Assembly: GCA_002304945.1 (NCBI GenBank)
Contig: DBPQ01000128.1
Coordinates: 1-13,980, forward strand
DNA: 13,980 bases
Direction: 5' to 3'
From: Actinomycetales bacterium UBA1416
GTDB taxonomy: Bacteria > Actinomycetota > Actinomycetes > Actinomycetales > Actinomycetaceae
Every line of letters starts with the position of its first letter. The first letter of the stretch is position 1. The position numbers and the translations under genes were made by a program. A model generated the notes under the pieces. That model ran no database searches. It was not told the DNA's origin and worked only from the letters and a program-made list of their open reading frames with translations. Positions 10,301 to 13,980 of the stretch are shown piece after piece.

Positions 10301-11339
10301 CCGATCGTCGACGACGCCACCAGGCGTGCTGCCTCCGCGTTCGGTGGAGCTGTCGGAGGCTGTCCCTTCTGAACGGTTGGCGCCAGGTGCGCAGCCCTCT
10401 TCGGTCCGGGAAGTTGCGCCCCCCAAGCCCCGACCTGCACGCGCGCGGCGATTCCCGCCGCGGCCGAACCCGCCCACGAAGTCGTGGTTCAAGCCGGCGC
10501 CCACATATGTGGTCGGTGACCGAGAGGTGATCGAGGATCTGGCGAACAAGCACAACCGGGAGTCGATTCGCAGCGAACTGCTCGACGTGATCGCCAGCGA
10601 GGGACCAGTCGAGGAACACCGGCTGGCTCGGATTGTGGGTACTCGTTTTGGCATGTCTCGGGTCCACGAGAGTCGGCGAGTCGACATCCTGAGCACGCTG
10701 CCGCGGGGGTACATCGCGAAGGATCTGTTGGGTGATCGCTACTTCTGGCCTACCGGGATGAACCCCACGACATACTCCACGTTCCGCGCCTCCTCCGAGA
10801 AGACCAGGCGTGCGATTACCGAAATTCCCGGCGAGGAGATCGCGAACGCGGCCGTACATCTTGTTTCGGTTCATGGTACGATCGAAAAGGGTGAATTGAT
10901 AGAGAAGCTCAAGATAACGTTCGGGTTTTCCCGGCTCGGAAAGGATATCGGCACCAAGTTCTTCCGAGTTCTGGACATCCTCACCTCCGAAGGAGCGCTC
11001 AACGCGGACGGTGCACGACTTAGCATCGGCGATCTCGCGGCTTCTGACGCCTTGGAGGCGGCGAACACCTCGGCATTGGGTATACGAGGGCAAGTACCCG
11101 CCAGTGACCTCACCTACCCTGACCCAATGGTGGAACGTGTGTTGGCGCTTGACGCTGACCAGTGGTTCGCCCTCAGCCATTGGGCCAAGGAGAATGGTGT
11201 CCTGGAAGGATGGCAACGGAAGATTGCGTTCTCCTTGGGCGTGGTTGCCTCGGAAGGCCGAAACCCATCCGAGAGGCAGGTCGCTCAGGGCGTCCGCATC
11301 CTCCGCGAGATTGCCGACCACGGTTACGGACCGGAATGA
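4371..11339 (+). CDS. hhe-like: Hhe-like giant defence protein: HEPN, TGase-like, DUF4011, SF1 helicase, Vsr-like nuclease, DUF3320
   Basis: A 2322-residue multidomain protein, expected to act in the cytoplasm on phage nucleic acid. Domains in order: Swt1-like HEPN (1-125, GNAWAHH with H99); Pro/Ala/Thr linker (150-205); beta-rich region (205-340); transglutaminase/cysteine-protease-like domain (345-490; C440, H466, D485); DUF4011 opening with LLDLSLRNPLL (596-880); Upf1-like SF1 helicase with Walker A GPPGTGKS (K904), a roughly 600-residue helical insert, DEASQ (D1526, E1527), GDSQQMPPT (D1551), HYR (R1606), VQGDERD (Q1727) and AITRAR (R1771); Vsr/MTES_1575-like endonuclease fold (1825-1920; D1852, D1869); disordered linker (1923-2043); DUF3320 (2050-2220) and a small helical tail. 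This fits the DUF4011-helicase-Vsr protein reported as antiphage system Hhe. All helicase motifs are intact. The HEPN motif has Gly where Arg is usual, and the nuclease lacks the usual Glu. No frameshift is seen. The symbol marks architectural likeness, not proven orthology. Confidence 0.93.
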   Translation: MSRNHDYVGQALKLLADGLERFVDERMRVQPDSGGYQWVEHLPIRYPDRGWRGTGDSTEDPRFLLRVLTEEWRAFQPELSRVHSGYASELREMGNAWAHHHELADDDVDRMFDTMVRLLRVAGPVPQIAGLRALRDEFRRRQETPDEPLGRVAESVSSPAGPSLASAAPAPTIAVTSPTATPATADTPSVAPPVISAPTPDDGPTTVEIRDLGNGQRDVALAASGVRVVVTYRESVNYALVHNQVSPLVQILLSSANQEPVEVDGLAFRLESAARSDQRSFPPVTLQPGDSVTLDSSRLEWALDHTQFAELEEATAARLLVEARINGAVHVAEAPIRLLARNEWNGLVVPELLAAFITPNAPEISDLLSRVSGVLAERTSDPSLQGYQAGRERALEIGAAIYDVLAGYGIRYVNPPASFETDGQKIRPVETVLGERWGTCLDLALTFSAAVEQAGLNPVIVLQQGHAFAGFLVTDSKLSDVVLTDSTMMSNLVRSNLLVTVDLTAAVEGRSLPFDAARAATEEYWDPARIDDVWFLLDVAAARRRIRPLPRLLRTDGGVVVEVERPAFAPLPSLTGTAGTPGQRPGEPAYPVRVERWRTSLLDLSLRNPLLKLKKTSGVELHVPEQALARFEDFLAAEKPLHVRSGQDLPEIHLAQGISEASGLPAAELAEILNREHVVYARTLAGKHSAQLDRMRRQARTVLEETGANNLFVTLGAIKWFDARGNEALAPMFLLPVTLAGSSRTPFTVRIDEGAEALPNYCLIEKLRRDFGVTLTTLQSPPNDSHGLDIPGLMRETREQIVGSGARLAVESHVRLAMLQFSTLEMWRDVSENWDAFTHNQVVKHLIKTPNETFIDTVGEPALDARDEATRYLPVPVDGSQLKAISWATAGRTFVLEGPPGTGKSQTITNMIADALGHGKSVLFVAEKQAALEIVRGRLERVGLGPLVLDLHGRTQTIKSVREQLVEAWEFRSPGGAEHLTTLREQHLSLIRKLEDYPHALHAVEGKLPSVWSAEQTVLSLERGLPEDLRQLADPRHVHGRILSGTVDEADIYEAAYELGEAIRLMAGREADPAWHLAANPVASLDFDLIDTRVRDLARAHEAIGAQLKSVLRTSDEVSAWSELVPWLRDAESGQAITPQELATIESSSWDQQASDLLAAVASFEQRFGPLLQAVGGHQQSIDTHALSSSLDSAESAGFFHRRKATERAIGAVSAATGIVVQHSDQARGLLRDIDALREAAAHIAGRAAHVLGVTLLPGSFDFAFVEPRVLDIQRRVGNARRALDRVPAAAALVSDASRLDVAVGTADALVAFQRAWTAALEAFLPRRIDMSRWQGFGTSLVERISESLPSWLAEADHGIHTYVKRQRNLQLAVDRLSGLGMQHFVDKAVRHEIPSDHLEHVVRLALARARRDERLEHTQLDAFRPAVRDRNVAQYVQTTSEVRDELARQLPARIVQQRRPGPATHHARGSFLAEIKRRRGGTIRELFSTHGDEVLATTPCVLMSPYSVAKFIPADAVQFDLVVFDEASQIRVADAIGPMGRGRAVVVVGDSQQMPPTSMFETSEIDVETDEDELEAGLTPADQESILSEAVAANLEKLRLTWHYRSQDERLIAFSNDNYYRGELSTFPTPPVSRQGFGIRLVSVNGVFDGGRGGTRTNRAEAERIVQEIQARLRADEAASIGVVTFNSQQRDLLLDLLEGSNDRLIAKALIRESDFLFVKNLENVQGDERDTILFSLAFSPDPVSGRLRLNFGPLTAQGGERRLNVAITRARREVVLFTSFGPAAIDLSRTSSTGMHHLRAYLEYASRGPEGRLASRLHESNLYRDRLAEALRDSGLEVETDLGLSSFRVDLAVRRPGSANWLAVLLDGPEWAHRPLVSDREGLPTSVLVGTMGWPDVHRIWLPMWLRQPEAVIAEVQEAARAVAASATASSVSPPAEFAPAVEGLNEEDDVDVAALSDEPRLLSIRAPVDTPTISRSSTTPPGVLPPRSVELSEAVPSERLAPGAQPSSVREVAPPKPRPARARRFPPRPNPPTKSWFKPAPTYVVGDREVIEDLANKHNRESIRSELLDVIASEGPVEEHRLARIVGTRFGMSRVHESRRVDILSTLPRGYIAKDLLGDRYFWPTGMNPTTYSTFRASSEKTRRAITEIPGEEIANAAVHLVSVHGTIEKGELIEKLKITFGFSRLGKDIGTKFFRVLDILTSEGALNADGARLSIGDLAASDALEAANTSALGIRGQVPASDLTYPDPMVERVLALDADQWFALSHWAKENGVLEGWQRKIAFSLGVVASEGRNPSERQVAQGVRILREIADHGYGPE

Positions 11340-11371
11340 TCCTCAGCCATGACCTTGTCACCGAGGGACGT

Positions 11372-11385
11372 CACTCGCCACTCGC
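11372..11385 (+). repeat. Two tandem copies of a 7-base unit
   Basis: CACTCGC occurs twice in direct succession in the gap between the giant gene and the next gene. It may be chance, or a small binding site near the start of the downstream gene. No matching -35/-10 pair with normal spacing was found around it. Confidence 0.3.
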
Positions 11386-11415
11386 CGATGAGAGGAAATT
11401 TGCGATCCCATGATT

Positions 11416-11420
11416 GAGGA
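11416..11420 (+). promoter_or_regulatory. Ribosome binding site that decides the start of the 455-residue gene
   Basis: GAGGA lies seven bases before ATG 11428, an ideal distance. The earlier in-frame ATG at 11410 has only AGAGGA (11391-11396), 13 bases away, and would add just six residues (MIEEPN). The later ATG is preferred. Confidence 0.6.
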
Positions 11421-11427
11421 GCCAAAT

Positions 11428-12795
11428 ATGAATGATGCGATTGAGCTGATCAGCGATGGTAATGGTTTGGCGGTCATCGGGGATCCTGCGGCAGTCGAGC
11501 GCTTTCTGGCCGCGGAGGGACTGCCCTCGAAGGACCTCGGACTTCAACGTCTCGGACCTGCCTTCGCGACCGCGGCTGTAGCTGTTCAGGCAGGTTCAAC
11601 CATCTCCGCCACTTCCAGTCGCTGGGTGAAGCTGACTGAGGAATCAGCGCAGCTCGTCAAGAAGTACGGGCTGATGGAGTCAAAGACGCCCGGAGTCAGT
11701 CATGCAATGGTGGGCAAGCCGGGCTCAATCACCTCATGGATCCAGATTGACAAGGCTGGATCGCTTCTGACCAACCCGGCAATCCTGACAGGTGCCGCGG
11801 GGATCATGGCGCAGTACTCGATGCAGCAGTCGATGGAGGAGATCACCGAGTACCTTGCGATCATCGACGAGAAGGTTGATGATCTGCTCCGGGCTCAGAA
11901 GGACTCGGTGCTGGCTGACATGATCGGTGTCGATTTCGTCATCGAGGAGGCCATGACCATCCGTGAGCATGTGGGTCGGGTTTCTGAGGTGACGTGGTCC
12001 AAGGTGCAATCCACATCGGTGACGGTCGCCCGAACCCAGGCGTACGCATTGCGTCAACTCGACGCGCTCACAGAGAAGGTGGAACGTAAGAGCCAGATCA
12101 GTGACCTAGCCAAGGTGGCGAGCGAAGTCGAGTCCAAGGTTCCGGAGTGGCTCGCGGTGCTCGCTCGTTGCTTCCAGTTGCTCGACGCCATCGCGGTCCT
12201 GGAACTCGACCGCGTGTTGGATGCGTCTCCGGAGGAACTGGACCGCCATCGTCTCGCGCTGATCGCCGCTCGTCGGAATCGGCTGGAACTCATCTCGCGG
12301 AGCACCGCTCAACTCATCGCACGCATGAACGCTGCGGCAGGGTCCGCCAATGCGAAGGTCTTGCTTCACCCGGTCGCGGCACGGTCGGTGGTGGAGTCGA
12401 GCAATCATGTCGCAATTGGCGTCCACGACCTCCGTGGGCTGCTCGGGATCGAGTCGAGCCGAGAATCGCTCGATGCGAAGCGATGGATGGAAGCTGTTAC
12501 GGAGATGAAGGACAGGGCGATTGAGACCGGAACAGGGGGCGTCGATGCAGCCGTCCGTCGCAGTAGCGAGACCCTTGATCGGGCGACCGGGGTGTTCCGG
12601 TCGGTCGACCTCGACGGCGACGGAGTCCCCGACAAACCCAGAGCCCGCGCAGCCGTAGAAGATGCGGGCTCGGCGATCAAGGGAGCGACTGCTGGTGCGA
12701 CTGGGGCGGTCGGCTCGCTCTTCCGCCGCAAGCGGGATCACGCGAGTCCCGCCGACGCCCGCAAATCGGCGAGGGACTCCTCCGAGGAGACCTGA
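11428..12795 (+). CDS. Uncharacterised protein with helical core, DxDxDGxxD loop and Gly/Ala-rich basic tail
   Basis: A 455-residue protein that I cannot assign to a named family. The N-terminal 90 residues are mixed, followed by a hydrophobic stretch around residues 110-132 (NPAILTGAAGIMAQ at its core), short for a membrane span but able to bury. Residues 135-340 are mostly helical and charged, without obvious enzyme motifs. Near the end is DLDGDGVPD (D394, D396, D398, G399, D402), a calcium-binding-type loop as in dockerin, EF-hand or thrombospondin type 3 repeats. It is followed by a Gly/Ala-rich helix (AGSAIKGATAGATGAVGSLF) and the basic FRRKRD. That tail resembles a glycine-zipper, membrane-associating helix. 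There is no signal peptide. It lies 88 bases after the giant gene and 27 bases before a DUF6361 gene, so it is probably part of the same transcript. A membrane-acting effector or a scaffold are both possible; neither is shown. An alternative start lies at 11410. Confidence 0.85.
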   Translation: MNDAIELISDGNGLAVIGDPAAVERFLAAEGLPSKDLGLQRLGPAFATAAVAVQAGSTISATSSRWVKLTEESAQLVKKYGLMESKTPGVSHAMVGKPGSITSWIQIDKAGSLLTNPAILTGAAGIMAQYSMQQSMEEITEYLAIIDEKVDDLLRAQKDSVLADMIGVDFVIEEAMTIREHVGRVSEVTWSKVQSTSVTVARTQAYALRQLDALTEKVERKSQISDLAKVASEVESKVPEWLAVLARCFQLLDAIAVLELDRVLDASPEELDRHRLALIAARRNRLELISRSTAQLIARMNAAAGSANAKVLLHPVAARSVVESSNHVAIGVHDLRGLLGIESSRESLDAKRWMEAVTEMKDRAIETGTGGVDAAVRRSSETLDRATGVFRSVDLDGDGVPDKPRARAAVEDAGSAIKGATAGATGAVGSLFRRKRDHASPADARKSARDSSEET

Positions 12796-12810
12796 TCAGA
12801 GGATCTCACC

Positions 12811-12816
12811 GAGGAG
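12811..12816 (+). promoter_or_regulatory. Ribosome binding site for the DUF6361 gene
   Basis: GAGGAG lies six bases before ATG 12823, within the 27-base gap after the previous stop. It supports this start and tight operon spacing. Confidence 0.65.
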
Positions 12817-12822
12817 AGGCCC

Positions 12823-13980
12823 ATGCCGTCCACGCTCACCTGGCTCAGCCACGACACCGCCGAGCGTGATCGCACGCTCCGGCTGATCGAGTTGTTCAAG
12901 GAGTCCGGAACGGTGGACGAGCTCGGCATCGGCTCTATCCGGGACACCTTTGCGGACGCGTTCTTCCCCGGCACCTCCGTCCTCCAGACCCGTGCCCGCT
13001 ATCTCCTCTTCATCCCGTGGCTGCTGGAACGGACCGTCCATCAGTCGCGCAACGCGGCTTCCGCCTCAGAACGCCTCCGCGCTCACGAGGTGGGCCTCAT
13101 CCACGCCCTGCTCGCCGTCGGTGAGAGCGAGGGAGTCATCGGCCGCGACGCGAAATCCTCCCTCAAGCGGATGCCCAGTGCCGTCTATGACCCCGCCCTC
13201 CGCCGCTTCGGCATCCGCACCAGCGGCAGCACCCTTGACCAGTTCTTCCGCGACGCCGCCACCACGGCCGAGCGGCGCCGCGATCTTCCCGATGCTGACG
13301 ACGACGGCCTCGCCGCCCGCCTCACCACGCCGGGTCTTGATCCTGAACTGGCTGTCTCCTGTCCACCTCCCGCGGATCTCCTTACGTCCACGACGTTCCA
13401 GCTCACCCCGGGGGAGGCCTCCTATCTCCGCGACCGCGTGGTCCAGGCCGTTCCCGGCAGCCTCATCGCCTGGCTCCTCGCCAACGAATCCCGTGCCGAC
13501 GTCCCCCACCTCTGGCAGCACCCCGACCTTCCGCGTTTCCCGGCGCACCTGCGCGACCTCGCCGACCATGCCCGCCGCTTCCATCACGCCACCCACGGCG
13601 CCGCGTTGCTCTACAACCTGATGCTCGCCGAGAAGAAGCAGTCCGGGGACCTCGTCGAGCACTACCGCACGGACCTCGTCGCCTGGCAGCAGGAACTCAC
13701 GGACCACGCCGTCTGGAACAGCTGGTCCCTCCCCGAGTTCTGGGTGGTTCTCGGCCGCCACAACCCCCGCCTCCGACCTACTACCGTGCGCTTCGTCGAG
13801 GACTGGATCACCGGCGCTCAACGCACCACGGACGCCGCCGCGGACGAGGGCCTGCGCGCCGTCGTCGCCAATCGTGAGCAGCGCCTGAAGGGCAGCCGCT
13901 CTCGCCTCGTCAACGCCGCCGCCCTCGACAACTGGGCCGGCGGTTCCGGCCTCGTTCGCCTCGACTACCGATGGCGCATC
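12823..13980 (+). CDS. DUF6361 family protein (3' end beyond the window)
   Basis: The frame is open from ATG 12823 to the right edge, giving 386 codons with no stop. The opening (LTWLSHDTAERDRTLRLIEL), the block ELGIGSIRDTFADAFFPGTS and the following LQTRARYLLFIPWLLE are hallmarks of DUF6361, a family of about 400 residues, so only a short C-terminal part is likely missing. Further family-like segments are LPEFWVVLGRHNPRLRPTT and a Trp/Arg-rich end at the edge. The biochemical role of DUF6361 is not known; from memory the family often sits beside helicases, including ones with phospholipase D-like domains, in defence neighbourhoods, but I cannot confirm this here. No signal peptide or membrane segment is evident. 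Sampled composition is as GC-rich as the UvrD-type gene and richer than the gene directly before it, so it may belong to the older, flanking part of the locus. Confidence 0.88.
   Translation, partial: MPSTLTWLSHDTAERDRTLRLIELFKESGTVDELGIGSIRDTFADAFFPGTSVLQTRARYLLFIPWLLERTVHQSRNAASASERLRAHEVGLIHALLAVGESEGVIGRDAKSSLKRMPSAVYDPALRRFGIRTSGSTLDQFFRDAATTAERRRDLPDADDDGLAARLTTPGLDPELAVSCPPPADLLTSTTFQLTPGEASYLRDRVVQAVPGSLIAWLLANESRADVPHLWQHPDLPRFPAHLRDLADHARRFHHATHGAALLYNLMLAEKKQSGDLVEHYRTDLVAWQQELTDHAVWNSWSLPEFWVVLGRHNPRLRPTTVRFVEDWITGAQRTTDAAADEGLRAVVANREQRLKGSRSRLVNAAALDNWAGGSGLVRLDYRWRI

Noticed and set aside
10173..11321. Minus-strand open frame of 382 codons opposite the end of the giant gene
   Set aside because: The plus strand encodes recognisable DUF3320-type sequence here; the minus reading shows no family features and no ribosome binding site was evident.
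63..11339. BREX, DISARM, Zorya or Druantia core genes
   Set aside because: No methyltransferase, PglZ-type phosphatase, DUF1998 protein, motor proteins or DUF4338 protein is visible in the window; only helicase motifs are shared, which is not specific.
11410..11427. ATG at 11410 as start of the 455-residue gene
   Set aside because: The following ATG at 11428 has a properly spaced GAGGA, while the earlier one does not; the earlier start remains possible.
1..13980. CRISPR array, tRNA, insertion sequence, integrase or attachment site
   Set aside because: No regularly spaced repeats, cloverleaf-like sequence, transposase or recombinase motif, or flanking direct repeats were found on reading; genes outside the window could still include them.

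Overview
The window reads as one plus-strand gene cluster from a GC-rich actinobacterium. GTG starts, strong G/C at third codon positions and Shine-Dalgarno-led genes support this; I cannot resolve the genus. It holds four complete genes and two partial ones. All run the same way with gaps of 27 to 88 bases or a one-base overlap, and I see no convincing terminator inside. I see no tRNA, rRNA, CRISPR array, integrase or insertion sequence. No stretch longer than about 90 bases lacks a gene.

Layout: (1) the last 20 codons of an unknown gene, whose stop overlaps the next start; (2) a UvrD-type SF1 helicase with a RelE/ParE-like N-terminus (63-2297); (3) a 646-residue protein of unknown function with a coiled coil and a His/Arg-rich C-terminus (2353-4293); (4) a giant 2322-residue protein (4371-11339). 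From N to C it joins a Swt1-like HEPN domain, a beta-rich region, a transglutaminase/cysteine-protease-like domain, DUF4011, an Upf1-like SF1 helicase, a Vsr/MTES_1575-like endonuclease domain, a disordered linker and DUF3320; (5) a 455-residue unknown protein with a DxDxDGxxD loop and a Gly/Ala-rich, basic tail (11428-12795); (6) the first 386 codons of a DUF6361 protein (12823 to the window edge).

Gene 4 matches the architecture reported as the Hhe antiphage protein (DUF4011-helicase-Vsr), so the cluster is most likely a phage-defence locus. Both helicases start with a fold typical of RNase toxins (RelE-like and HEPN), which suggests that nucleic-acid sensing by a helicase is linked to an RNA- or DNA-damaging output. 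The two unknown genes (3 and 5) flank gene 4 and are the best candidates for undescribed partners or effectors. Sampled base composition is lower in genes 3 and 5, and at the 3' end of gene 4, than in the flanking helicase and DUF6361 genes. The centre may therefore be an inserted module inside an older locus. The joint function is inference; single domains are recognised from motifs visible in the sequence.
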